A DNA stretch of 64,000 nucleotides from Microbacterium hominis NBRC 15708 (GTDB lineage Bacteria; Actinomycetota; Actinomycetes; Actinomycetales; Microbacteriaceae): positions 1-64,000 of the forward strand of contig NZ_BCWI01000007.1 in assembly GCF_001592125.1 (NCBI RefSeq), written 5' to 3'. Below the pieces are notes generated by a model that was given only the letters and a program-made list of their open reading frames with translations, was not told the DNA's origin and did not search any database. This document shows positions 56,727 through 64,000 of this stretch, in pieces (positions within the stretch are counted from its first letter, which is position 1; each line of letters starts with the position of its first letter). Made by a program: the position numbers and the translations under genes.

Positions 56727-57272
56727 TCACGCCGGGGCGAGGTCCTCGCGCACCAGTGCCCACACCTGCTTGTCGTGGAACACCCCGCCGTTGAGCCAGG
56801 CGCCGCGCAGGGTACCGTCCAGTGTCATCCCCAGCCGTCGCGCGACCGCGGCGCTGCGCTCGTTGTCGGCCCGGCAGCGCCACTCGACGCGGTTCAGGCC
56901 GCGCTCGCGCAGCGCATACTCGACGAGCACCCGGGATGCCGCGGTCACGAGTCCCCGTCCCTCGGCCGCGGGCTCGAGCCAGCATCCGATCTCGCAGTGG
57001 CCGGCGGCGGCGCTGAAGGCGACGAACATCACGCCGCCGACCAGCCGCCCGTCCGCCCAGATGCCGAACAGGCGCGCGCCGTCATCGGCCGCACTCGCTG
57101 CGTAGCGGTGCAGCGTGGCGCGGGCGCCCTCGACGGTGTCCGTGACGAACGAGGCGCCCACCCAGGGGCGGATGTGCTCGCGCGCCCGCTCCATGTGCGC
57201 GGCGAACTCGTCGGCGTGCCAGAGCTCCAGAGGTCGCAGCTCGGCGGAGGGGGAGAGGACTCGATGAAACAT
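56727..57272 (-). CDS. GNAT acetyltransferase, RimJ/RimL type
   Basis: 181 aa from ATG 57272 with GGAAGG upstream. The order FAAHMERAREHIRPWV, IWADGRLVGGVMFV, EIGCWLEPAAEGRGLVTAAS (acetyl-CoA loop, Q/RxxGxG/A-like) and RVEWRCRADNERSAAVARRLGM is typical of RimL-type N-acetyltransferases. Substrate unknown. It is divergent from a TetR gene; a perfect 16-bp palindrome lies 11 bp upstream of its start, so it is probably under that repressor. Confidence 0.88.
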   Translation of the reverse strand: MFHRVLSPSAELRPLELWHADEFAAHMERAREHIRPWVGASFVTDTVEGARATLHRYAASAADDGARLFGIWADGRLVGGVMFVAFSAAAGHCEIGCWLEPAAEGRGLVTAASRVLVEYALRERGLNRVEWRCRADNERSAAVARRLGMTLDGTLRGAWLNGGVFHDKQVWALVREDLAPA

Positions 57273-57282
57273 GGACGCCTTC

Positions 57283-57298
57283 CATAACGATCGTTATG
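57283..57298. promoter_or_regulatory. Perfect 16-bp palindrome, TetR operator
   Basis: CATAACGATCGTTATG is fully self-complementary and AT-rich for this genome. It lies 11 bp before the GNAT start and 18 bp before the TetR start, so one repressor could close both promoters. Confidence 0.75.
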
Positions 57299-57315
57299 TC
57301 GGGCAGTCTAGACCC

Positions 57316-57960
57316 ATGCCTCCTGCCGAGCGGACCCGCCGCGACCGTCAAGCGGAGGTGGCCGAAGCCGTCTGGCGCGTGCTGGACCGCGACGGTTTCG
57401 TCGGGCTTTCCCTGCGTGTCGTCGCCGCCGAGATGGGTGCGACGACCGGAACCGTGACGCACTACTTCCGCTCGAAGAAGGAACTCACCGATTACGCACT
57501 CGACCTGCTCGCCGCGCGCCGGGCCGCGGATGCGGGATCGCCGTCGGAGAGTGCTCGATCGGCGCTGCGGGCGGCGCTGCGCGGCATGCTGCCGCTCGAT
57601 CGGCCGTCACGGTCGGCGACGCGCATCTGGGTGAGTTCGTGGGATGCCGCGCTCGCCGAGCCCGACCGTGCGGCCGCGCACGCGCAGCGCTATCGCGACA
57701 GCCGCGCCAGACTCGCGCTCCTCGTGGCGGCGGTCCTCGACGAGACGTCGCCCCACCCGGACGATGCGGCCGCGATCGCCGAGCAGCTGCACGCCACGAT
57801 GCTGGGCATCGCCACTCAGGCGGTGCTCGACCCCGAGGCGTATCCGCCCGAGCGCGTGGCGCGGCTGGTCGAGGCGGCCATCGCCCGATGGGTCACCGAT
57901 CCGACGGAGGCTGGTGGCCCCTCGGGCGACGGCGCGCCCGCTCAGGCGAGCGGTTCGTAG
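57316..57960 (+). CDS. TetR-family transcriptional regulator
   Basis: 214 aa from ATG 57316 (MPPAERTRRDRQ). The HTH is VAEAVWRVLDRDGFVGLSLRVVAAEMGATTGTVTHYFRSKKELTDYAL, with TTGTVTHYF as recognition helix. The ligand domain includes SATRIWVSSWDAALAEPD, seen in BetI-like members. A longer frame from 57271 would run through the operator palindrome and is rejected. Its 3' end overlaps the convergent MerR gene by 19 bp. Confidence 0.88.
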   Translation: MPPAERTRRDRQAEVAEAVWRVLDRDGFVGLSLRVVAAEMGATTGTVTHYFRSKKELTDYALDLLAARRAADAGSPSESARSALRAALRGMLPLDRPSRSATRIWVSSWDAALAEPDRAAAHAQRYRDSRARLALLVAAVLDETSPHPDDAAAIAEQLHATMLGIATQAVLDPEAYPPERVARLVEAAIARWVTDPTEAGGPSGDGAPAQASGS

Positions 57961-58769
57961 ACCTCGGTGATCAGCTCGGCCGGGCCCACCTCGGCGGGCG
58001 TGTTCAGGTAGATGTTGAACGCGCGTGCAGCCAGCGCGTCGTCGCTGCGCGGACGCAGCCCGTCGGCGGCGATGCGTTGGTTGATCAGGTCGTGCGCGGC
58101 GGTGATCTGATCGTAGGGGCCGACCACGCGCGCGACGAGGCAGTCGCGCGCGGGAAGCTCGACGACCTCGAGCGGGGCCTCGACACGCGTGCCGGGGGCG
58201 ACGGGGACGAAGACCGAGAGGTCGACGTCGCGCTCGGTGTACTGATCGTCGTGCTCGATCACGCCGCACGGACCGAGCGGCGCGATCGACTGCGCGCCGA
58301 GAGCGGGCATCATCCGCTCCCAGAGCTGGCCCTCGTCGGCGTAGGTGGGCACGGTTCCGCGCAGGCACGCGAGCGTCATCGCGGGAACGGTGGTGCGACT
58401 GACAGTGATGGACATGGGTGTTCCTCCGTGGTCGAGAAATCTGTTGATGAGAGAGACACGTCCCTGGGCCGCGCGCTGTTCCTCGAGCAGGGACTCGCGC
58501 TGCAGGCGCAGCGCCGTCGTCCATTCCGGGGTGTCGCGGGCGGCGAGGAGGATGCCGATGGCGGAGACGCCGAACCCGACGTCACGCAGATTGCGGATGT
58601 CAGCGGCATCCTGGAGCTGCCGTGCCGCATAACGTCGGTACCCGCTCACGCGGTCGACGTCGGCGGGCACGAGGACTCCGTGGAGGTCGTAGTGACGCAG
58701 CATGCGCACGGAGAGTCTGCTCAGCGAGCTGAACTGTCCGATCGTCATGAGATCCGTGGTCTCGGCCAT
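57942..58769 (-). CDS. MerR-family regulator with GyrI-like effector domain
   Basis: 275 aa. The N-terminal winged helix reads LMTIGQFSSLSRLSVRMLRHYDLHGVLVPADVDRVSGYRRY, the MerR signature, followed by a dimerisation helix and, from about residue 120, a GyrI-like small-molecule domain (VPAMTLACLRGTVPTYADEGQLWERM; CLVARVVGPYDQITAAHDLI). This matches BmrR/TipA-type multidrug sensors. No drug pump is adjacent, so its target is not evident. Confidence 0.88.
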   Translation of the reverse strand: MAETTDLMTIGQFSSLSRLSVRMLRHYDLHGVLVPADVDRVSGYRRYAARQLQDAADIRNLRDVGFGVSAIGILLAARDTPEWTTALRLQRESLLEEQRAAQGRVSLINRFLDHGGTPMSITVSRTTVPAMTLACLRGTVPTYADEGQLWERMMPALGAQSIAPLGPCGVIEHDDQYTERDVDLSVFVPVAPGTRVEAPLEVVELPARDCLVARVVGPYDQITAAHDLINQRIAADGLRPRSDDALAARAFNIYLNTPAEVGPAELITEVYEPLA

Positions 58770-58825
58770 GAGGTCATGCTCCCGCGTGACACGGTGTGAG
58801 AGTCAAGTCCGTCGCGTGAACGGGA

Positions 58826-58859
58826 AGAGCCCGCCCCGACGATCGTCGGGACGGGCTCT
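58826..58859 (-). terminator. Strong hairpin terminator of the cold-shock gene
   Basis: AGAGCCCGCCCCGACGA pairs with TCGTCGGGACGGGCTCT: 17-bp arms with one mismatch and essentially no loop, 16 bp after the csp stop. It may also end the divergent side, since it has no T-run. Confidence 0.8.
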
Positions 58860-58874
58860 CTCGCGCGGTCTGGG

Positions 58875-59078
58875 TCAGAGCGCGCGGATGTTCGCGGCCT
58901 GCATGCCCTTGGGGCCACGCTCGGCGTCGAATTCCACCTTCTGGTCTTCGCGCAGCTCCTTGAAGCCGTCGGTGACGATTGCGGAGAAGTGCGCGAACAG
59001 GTCGGCGGAGCCGTCGTCCGGCGCGATGAAGCCGTAGCCCTTCTCGGAGTTGAACCATTTCACGGTGCCAGTGGCCAT
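58875..59078 (-). CDS. Cold-shock protein, CspA family
   Basis: 67 aa from ATG 59078 with AAGGAAAG upstream. RNP1 is KGYGFIAPD and RNP2 is [10 protein letters not shown], with the [13 protein letters not shown] opening, so a single OB-fold RNA/ssDNA chaperone. It ends at a strong hairpin. The same frame is open upstream for another 98 codons with no stop; the ribosome site and family length favour the 59078 start. Confidence 0.95.
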   Translation of the reverse strand: MATGTVKWFNSEKGYGFIAPDDGSADLFAHFSAIVTDGFKELREDQKVEFDAERGPKGMQAANIRAL

Positions 59079-59372
59079 CGTGTCTTTCCTTCTGTTTTTC
59101 GGGCCGCCGGGGCGGCCGGGTGTGCCGAGTCGACGAATGCGACGCGGACGTGTGGGGGTCTTGTGAGCGGTCGAGAGCGCCGCGGTCACGGCGGCTCGAG
59201 CCAGCAGCGGGCTGGTGTGGATGCCGAGGTCTTCGCCGCGCGCGCCGTGCGCGTGGGCTCCGGCGAGTGTGTCGGCGACGAAGCCGGCGTACTCACCGGC
59301 GATCGTGGCGACGTGGACGTCGGCGTCGGCCTGGCGCCAGAGGACCTCTGGCGAGGTGGGAGGGAAGGTCAT
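59079..59372 (-). other. Open frame upstream of and in phase with csp
   Basis: From ATG 59372 the frame reads [19 protein letters not shown] and [18 protein letters not shown], then becomes Arg/Pro/Thr-rich and runs without a stop into csp. The first 25 residues look protein-like. It could be a leader gene that lost its stop, a rare N-terminally extended Csp, or chance in GC-rich DNA. The rest of 59079-59585 shows no gene; a GGCCGCC-rich hairpin (59102-59121) lies in the csp leader. Confidence 0.3.
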
Positions 59373-59585
59373 GAATCGTTTCTGTAGCGCGCGATCACAG
59401 TGGTGCGCGGGCGGCGAAGGATGCCGCTGGTCGTAGATGGCGGTCCGAGGAGATGGCTCTCGGCATCGAGAGGGACGGAACGGACGCGTGCCCGAGATAC
59501 GGGACGGTCAACTGTAGCACCCGACGCCTGTGAAATGGCCGGGCCGGCTCGCAGCGGTGGGCGGGTGCTGACATACAGTCGAGGG

Positions 59586-60386
59586 ATGCGACGTTCCCTC
59601 CCCGCCGTGTTGATCCTCGCCGCCGCCACCGGAGCCCTCGCGTTCACGTCGTGCGCCGCGGGGGTCACGACGCCCGCCGCCTCGCCCACGACGACCGCCG
59701 GCGCGGCCACGTCCTCGCCGGGGACGTCCGCATCCGTGTCCGGCGCCGTCGGTGCTCCGGCGGTGTGTGACGCCGTCGAGCTGAAGCCCGGGGCGTCGGT
59801 CGCGGGCTCCGATCTGGCCGCGTGCGTCGTGGGCTTCTCGCGTGCCGCGGGAAGCGGCCGCGAGACGTTCACGGCCTCCGACGGCAGCTCGGGGCAGGCG
59901 GATTTCGTCTTCGGCGACGCGCCTGCGATGTCGGGAACCGTGACGGGGGCGGACGGCTCGACCTCGTTCGTGCTCACGCCCGATGCGGCGTGGATCACGA
60001 TCGACGGCGTGTGGGTCGAGGGCGACGCGAGCAGCACCGACCCGAAGCGGATGCTGGCGGGCACCGTGGGGCAGGCCTATCGGGCCTTCGCCGATCCGTC
60101 GGCCACCACCGCCGTCATCTCGGCATCTGCGTCGTGGACGGTGCAGACCGATCAGGACGTCATCACGCTTCCCGACGACACCGAGGTCCCCGCGTGGCGG
60201 CTGCAGTCCGACGCCGCCTTCACCGCCGTGGGGGCCGACGTCCAGGAGATGGTCGTGTGGCTGACGTCGGCGCACGTGCCGGTCGGCGTCCAGGCGACCG
60301 CGAGCGTCGGCGGCATCCAGACCACCACCGTGCAGCACTACTACGGGTGGGGGACGCCGGTCGCGATCACGACGCCGCAGCCGTGA
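59586..60386 (+). CDS. Lipoprotein of unknown function
   Basis: 266 aa from ATG 59586. The signal ends LAFTSC with lipidated Cys23, followed by a Thr/Ser/Ala-rich linker to about residue 55. The body (90-266) is beta-rich, with DAAWITIDGVWVEG, VISASASWTVQTDQDVITLPDD and AWRLQSDAAFTAVG. No family is recognised. A TACAGT hexamer (59573-59578) seven nt before the ATG suggests a leaderless mRNA. Anchored outside the membrane. Confidence 0.75.
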   Translation: MRRSLPAVLILAAATGALAFTSCAAGVTTPAASPTTTAGAATSSPGTSASVSGAVGAPAVCDAVELKPGASVAGSDLAACVVGFSRAAGSGRETFTASDGSSGQADFVFGDAPAMSGTVTGADGSTSFVLTPDAAWITIDGVWVEGDASSTDPKRMLAGTVGQAYRAFADPSATTAVISASASWTVQTDQDVITLPDDTEVPAWRLQSDAAFTAVGADVQEMVVWLTSAHVPVGVQATASVGGIQTTTVQHYYGWGTPVAITTPQP

Positions 60387-60522
60387 GCGCCGGATCTCGC
60401 GCCCAGCTCGCGCGCGTCGCGTCGGTCGCACTCTCCGCGGGTGCACAACGTCGGAACAATGCCCGCGCCGTCGCCCCAAACCGCGGGATCTCGTGCGCCC
60501 GCCCGCGGTTCTCCGACGTTGG

Positions 60523-61791
60523 TCACGCGCGCGGCGTGACGCCCTCCCGCGCGCGGCGGCGCAGCGCCCGGTAGCCGACGCCGACCGCCACGACCGCCGC
60601 GCCGCCGACGATCGAGGGCCAGGGGAGCGTCGCCACGAGGACGGCGCAGCCCACCGCGCCGACGATCTGCAGCGCGCGCGGGAAGCGCCGCGCCGCGGCA
60701 CCCTGCCGATACGCCGCGACGTTCGCGATCAGGTAGTACAGCAGCACCCCGAACGAGGAGAACCCGATCGCCGCACGGAGGTCGGTCGTGAGGATCAGCA
60801 CGCTCACGACCGCGGCGAGGGCGAGTTCGGCGCGGTGCGGCACGGCGTAACGCGGGTGGACCGCCGACAGCCACCGCGGCAGGTCGCCCGCGCGGGCCAT
60901 CGCGAGGCTGGTGCGCCCGATGCCCGCCACGAGAGCCAGCAGCGCGCCCAGGGATGCCGCGGCGGCGCCGACCCGCACGACGGGTCCGGTCCAGGTCCAG
61001 CCGCCCGCGGCGGCCAGCTCGGCCAGCGGCGCCGGGGAGGCGGCCAGCCGCTCGGGCCCGAGCGTGGCGAGCGCCGCCACGGCGAGCGCGACGTAGACGA
61101 TGAGGGCGAGGACCAGCGCGATGACGATCGCGCGCGGGATGGTCCGCTGCGGATCGCGCACCTCTTCGCCCATCGTCGCGATGCGCGCGTAACCGGCGAA
61201 GGCGAAGAAGAGCAGCCCCGCCGACTGGAGGATCCCGTACCAGCCATGCTCACCGGGCCCGATGGTCAGGTTGGCCGTCGTCGCCGCGCCGGATGCCGCG
61301 GCGGCCACCACCACGAGGACGAGCACCGACAGCACCACGACGACGATCGCTCGGGTGAGACCGGCCGTCCGCGTCACCCCGAAGGTGTTGACGATCGCGA
61401 GCACGATGACGGCCGCGACCGCGACCGGCCGCTGCCACGCCTCCGGCACCGCATACGACGCGAAGGTCAGCGCCATCGCGGCACAGCTGGCGGTCTTGCC
61501 GATGACGAACGACCAGCCGGCGAAGAAGCCCGACCAGGGGCCGATCATCTCCCGGCCGTACACGTAGGTGCCACCGGATGTCGGGAACTGCGCGGCGAGC
61601 TGAGCGGACGACGTCGCGTTCGCGTACGCGACGACCGCCGCGATCGCGAGACCGATCAGGAGCCCGCCGCCGGCCGCCGCGGCCGCGGGTGCGAAGGCGG
61701 CGAAGACGCCCGCGCCGATCATCGATCCGAGACCGATGGCGATCGCATCGATCAGGCCCAGCCGTCGTGCGAGCGCCCCCGACGCGCTCAT
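60523..61791 (-). CDS. APC-family amino acid permease
   Basis: 422 aa with about twelve membrane segments. It begins LGLIDAIAIGLGSMIGAGVFAAFAPA, the unwound helix-1 substrate motif of APC transporters, then AAQFPTSGGTYVYGREMIGPW and FFAFAGYARIATMGEEVRDPQRTIPRAI, both signatures of the group. Likely imports an amino acid or amine by proton coupling. Single gene; 136 bp on its 3' side hold nothing clear. Confidence 0.9.
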   Translation of the reverse strand: MSASGALARRLGLIDAIAIGLGSMIGAGVFAAFAPAAAAAGGGLLIGLAIAAVVAYANATSSAQLAAQFPTSGGTYVYGREMIGPWSGFFAGWSFVIGKTASCAAMALTFASYAVPEAWQRPVAVAAVIVLAIVNTFGVTRTAGLTRAIVVVVLSVLVLVVVAAAASGAATTANLTIGPGEHGWYGILQSAGLLFFAFAGYARIATMGEEVRDPQRTIPRAIVIALVLALIVYVALAVAALATLGPERLAASPAPLAELAAAGGWTWTGPVVRVGAAAASLGALLALVAGIGRTSLAMARAGDLPRWLSAVHPRYAVPHRAELALAAVVSVLILTTDLRAAIGFSSFGVLLYYLIANVAAYRQGAAARRFPRALQIVGAVGCAVLVATLPWPSIVGGAAVVAVGVGYRALRRRAREGVTPRA

Positions 61792-61958
61792 CGGGGAGTG
61801 CTCGTCGACGACGGTCGTCGGGGCGTGGAGCGGGAGGTCACGCCGGGAGTGTACTCGGCGCCCGGCAACGCCTCGTGAACGGGTGCGCGCGACCCGCGCC
61901 GCGCGTGGACGGGGTGCTCTCCGCTACCCTGGGCAGCACCGACGGGAGGAGGCGGGCC

Positions 61959-62246
61959 ATGATCGACACGCTCCGTTCCGTCGTGCGGGAGCTCATCTCC
62001 GGCATCGGCATGCTCGCGCCGGACGTCGCGCAGATCGGCGCGCTGAGCGCCGTGGCGGTCGCGGTCGCGACGCTCGCCGTCGTCGCGCTCGTTGCGACCG
62101 CCGCCTCCACCCTCGAGGGCGCATCGCCCACGCGCGTGCGGTCGGCGCGGTCGCGGCTGCTCGCTGCGCCGCTGGCGCAGAGCGATCCGGACGCTCCGGG
62201 GCATGTCCTGCGGCGCGGTCCGAGTCGGGCGGCACCGGCCGCCTAG
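61959..62246 (+). CDS. Small membrane protein (DUF6412-like) upstream of YidC paralogue
   Basis: 95 aa from ATG 61959 with a very strong GGGAGGAGG. One long hydrophobic stretch (about 25-52, IGALSAVAVAVATLAVVALVATAAS) and a basic C-terminus (RVRSARSRLL...HVLRRGPSRAAP). Short proteins of this kind recur immediately before YidC-like genes in Microbacteriaceae; the function is unknown. 83 bp separate it from yidC-like. Confidence 0.65.
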   Translation: MIDTLRSVVRELISGIGMLAPDVAQIGALSAVAVAVATLAVVALVATAASTLEGASPTRVRSARSRLLAAPLAQSDPDAPGHVLRRGPSRAAPAA

Positions 62247-62329
62247 CCACGCCGCGCGCGCCATCGCGCCTCGGCATCCCTTCGCGGTCGACCAGCCCAC
62301 TCTGATCGCCTCGTTGGAACGGATGCCCC

Positions 62330-63073
62330 GTGGACTTCTTCGCCCTGCCGCCGGTGGCGGCCCTGCTCGACCTCGTCTCGACCGGCCTCATGGCCGTGAT
62401 CGCTTTTCTCACCCCTGTCGCCGGATCGCTCGCGGCCGGCTTCTCCGTCGTGCTCATCACTCTCGGCGTGCGCACGCTCCTCATCCCGGTCGGGATCGCC
62501 CAGGCCCGGGCGGACCAGGCCCGCTCGCGGCTCGCTCCCCGTCTGCAGGTGCTGCGGCAGCGGCACCGGACGGACCCCGACCGTCTCCGACGCGAGACGA
62601 TGGCGCTCTACCGCGAGGAAGGGGTGTCGCCCTCCGCGGGATGCCTGCCGCTCGTGCTGCAGGCTCCCGTCGTCGGCCTCGTGTACGCCGCCTTCCTGCA
62701 CGCCTCGATCGCGGGACACGGCAACCCGCTTCTCGATCAGACGCTCCTGGGCGTCCCGCTCGGACGCAGCTTCGTGGGCGCGGTCCTCGCGCAGCAGCTG
62801 GATGCCGCGACGGCGATCGTGATCGGTGTGGTCGTCATCGTGATCGCCGTCGTGGGCGAGCTCACGCGGCGCCTGCTGCTGCCGTCGGCGGACGCGCGGT
62901 CGGGCGCCGCTGCGGTGCATCCGGTCGTCGGTGCGCTGCAGTTCGCCACCGCCGTGGTCGCGCTGTTCGTGCCGCTCGCCGCGGCGGTCTATCTGATGAC
63001 CACCGCTGCCTGGACCCTGGGGCAGCGCCTGATCCTGCGGCGCCGGTACCCGCCGTTCAGCGCGCCGAGGTGA
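62330..63073 (+). CDS. YidC/Oxa1-family membrane insertase paralogue
   Basis: 247 aa from GTG 62330. The core reads FSVVLITLGVRTLLIPVGIAQARADQARSRLAPRLQVLRQRHRTDPDRLRRETMALYREEGVSPSAGCLPLVLQAPVV, the conserved cytoplasmic hairpin and GCLP helix of YidC. The hydrophilic groove Arg is in GVRTLL. It is shorter than housekeeping YidC and is not near rnpA or rpmH, so it is an accessory copy, possibly working with the small upstream protein. It overlaps the convergent MFS gene by 17 bp. Confidence 0.85.
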   Translation: MDFFALPPVAALLDLVSTGLMAVIAFLTPVAGSLAAGFSVVLITLGVRTLLIPVGIAQARADQARSRLAPRLQVLRQRHRTDPDRLRRETMALYREEGVSPSAGCLPLVLQAPVVGLVYAAFLHASIAGHGNPLLDQTLLGVPLGRSFVGAVLAQQLDAATAIVIGVVVIVIAVVGELTRRLLLPSADARSGAAAVHPVVGALQFATAVVALFVPLAAAVYLMTTAAWTLGQRLILRRRYPPFSAPR

Positions 63074-64000
63074 GGCCGCGGTGCGCGCGGGCGATCAGGG
63101 CGGCGCCGACGACGCTGACCACCAGGGCCACGACGGCCATGCCCAGCATGAGCGCGCCGAAGCCGTCGCGGTAGGCGCCGAGGGCGGCGTCGAACACCGC
63201 GGCATCCGGACGGGTTCCGTCCTTCGCGTAGGCGCCGACGCTCGTCAGAGCGGTCTGGACGGCGGCATCCGACATGCCCGATGACGACAGCCGCGAGGTG
63301 ATGCCGGCCACCGTGAGCTGCGTGACGACGACCGTCGACAGCGCCGTTCCCAGCGAGTAGAAGAGCTGACCGAAGGTGGTGCGCGAGCTCGTGACCGGGC
63401 CGTAGAACTCGGCGGGCGCCTCGCTGAGTACGAGGGTGCCGTAGGGGAGCGCGGCGGCCGTGATCCCGAGGGCGATGAGGATGCCGGCGGGGACGAACGC
63501 CAGCGGTGAAGCGGCGTCGCGGGCGAGGAACGCCGCACCGAACCCGGCCGCCGACAGCACGCCGCCGACGAGCAGGGAGGTCTGCGGGCTCATCCCGCGG
63601 GTCATGAGCCGCCCGAGCACGATCGCGCCCAGGATCGAGGTGACCGACACCGGCAGCTGCCACACCGCCACCGTGCCGGGGGTGAGCCCCAGGACGTACT
63701 GCCAGAGGTTCGAGAGCTGGAGGAAGGCGACCGCCCCACCCGCGTTGAACACGAACCCGGCGCACAGCGCGGCGAGGAACAAGGGCCGGCGAAACAGTGC
63801 GACGGGGAAGAACGGATGCGCGACGCGCGTCTGCGACCACACGAACGCGCCGAGAAGCAGCGCACCCAGTGCGATCGCCGCCCAGGTGAGGGGGCTGCGC
63901 AGCGAGGACGCGAGCTGGGAGACGCCGAACAGCAGCACGACCATGCCGGTGATGAGGGCGATCTGTCCCCACACGTCGCGCTTCTCGGTGACGCTCGGAG
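63057..64000 (-). CDS. MFS drug exporter, DHA2 type (partial, cut by window edge)
   Basis: Only the C-terminal part is in the window; the frame is open to the last base (PSVTEKRDVWGQIALI), and a GTG at 63974 is not the true start. Eight or so membrane segments remain. Patterns such as FLQLSNLWQYVLGLTPGTVAVWQLPVSV and a large extracellular loop with SGMSDAAVQTALTSVGAYAKDG before the last helix match EmrB/QacA 14-helix exporters. Probably drug or metabolite efflux. Confidence 0.8.
   Translation of the reverse strand, partial: PSVTEKRDVWGQIALITGMVVLLFGVSQLASSLRSPLTWAAIALGALLLGAFVWSQTRVAHPFFPVALFRRPLFLAALCAGFVFNAGGAVAFLQLSNLWQYVLGLTPGTVAVWQLPVSVTSILGAIVLGRLMTRGMSPQTSLLVGGVLSAAGFGAAFLARDAASPLAFVPAGILIALGITAAALPYGTLVLSEAPAEFYGPVTSSRTTFGQLFYSLGTALSTVVVTQLTVAGITSRLSSSGMSDAAVQTALTSVGAYAKDGTRPDAAVFDAALGAYRDGFGALMLGMAVVALVVSVVGAALIARAHRGLTSAR

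Overview
The window looks like a chromosome segment of a high-GC actinobacterium, most likely Microbacterium or a close relative in Microbacteriaceae. The base composition is very GC-rich, several starts look leaderless (a -10 hexamer 6-7 nt before GTG/ATG), the 71-bp intergenic tandem repeat at the left edge is of a type seen in that genus, and Asp-Ala and Ala-Ser pairs are very often written with the heptamers GGATGCC/GGCATCC. The genus is inferred from style and gene content; no rRNA is present.

Layout. 1-6771 is ordinary chromosome: poxB-type pyruvate oxidase, a DMT exporter with a divergent LysR regulator, a PLDc_N membrane protein, a large acyltransferase-SGNH protein and tRNA-Arg(CCT). 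6772-20336 is a genomic island with visibly lower GC than its flanks. It begins at the tRNA with a decayed tyrosine integrase, followed by a NaeI-type restriction-modification pair (C5 methyltransferase and type IIE endonuclease). After a 580-bp gap comes a tightly overlapping four-gene operon: a 678-aa unknown protein, a 311-aa unknown protein, a 1809-aa DUF1998-type superfamily 2 helicase and a PD-(D/E)XK nuclease with four cysteines. The order methyltransferase, two unknowns, DruE-like helicase recalls Druantia type II anti-phage systems, here combined with a complete R-M pair and an added nuclease. This is the most interesting part of the window.

20337-36851 is chromosomal accessory metabolism: SDR/TetR, Dyp peroxidase, oxalate decarboxylase, an alpha/beta hydrolase plus MFS pair with a PucR regulator, a flavin monooxygenase, a STAND-type regulator, a redox operon (peroxiredoxin, DsbA, MFS) and a haloperoxidase-like hydrolase. 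36914-50958 is a glycan-use locus: SGNH esterase, LacI regulator, serine hydrolase, beta-mannosidase, an ABC sugar importer, a secreted beta-helix protein and an alpha-L-rhamnosidase. Two near-identical palindromes (TGCNAAAGCGCTTNGGCA) lie before the divergent promoters and probably bind the LacI protein.

50988-56380 is an arsenic-resistance insert: ArsR with Cys15-Cys16, a flavoprotein, a broken ArsN acetyltransferase, an ArsR-ArsC fusion, AqpS-like channel, CoA-disulfide-reductase-like flavoprotein and ArsC. It has no ArsB/Acr3 pump. It interrupts the rhamnosidase locus: the last 105 bp of the rhamnosidase gene recur, at about 95% identity, directly after arsC. 56498-64000 returns to chromosome: a deleted VOC gene, GNAT and TetR sharing a palindrome, MerR, cold-shock protein, a lipoprotein, an APC permease, a small membrane protein with a YidC paralogue, and an MFS exporter cut by the window edge.
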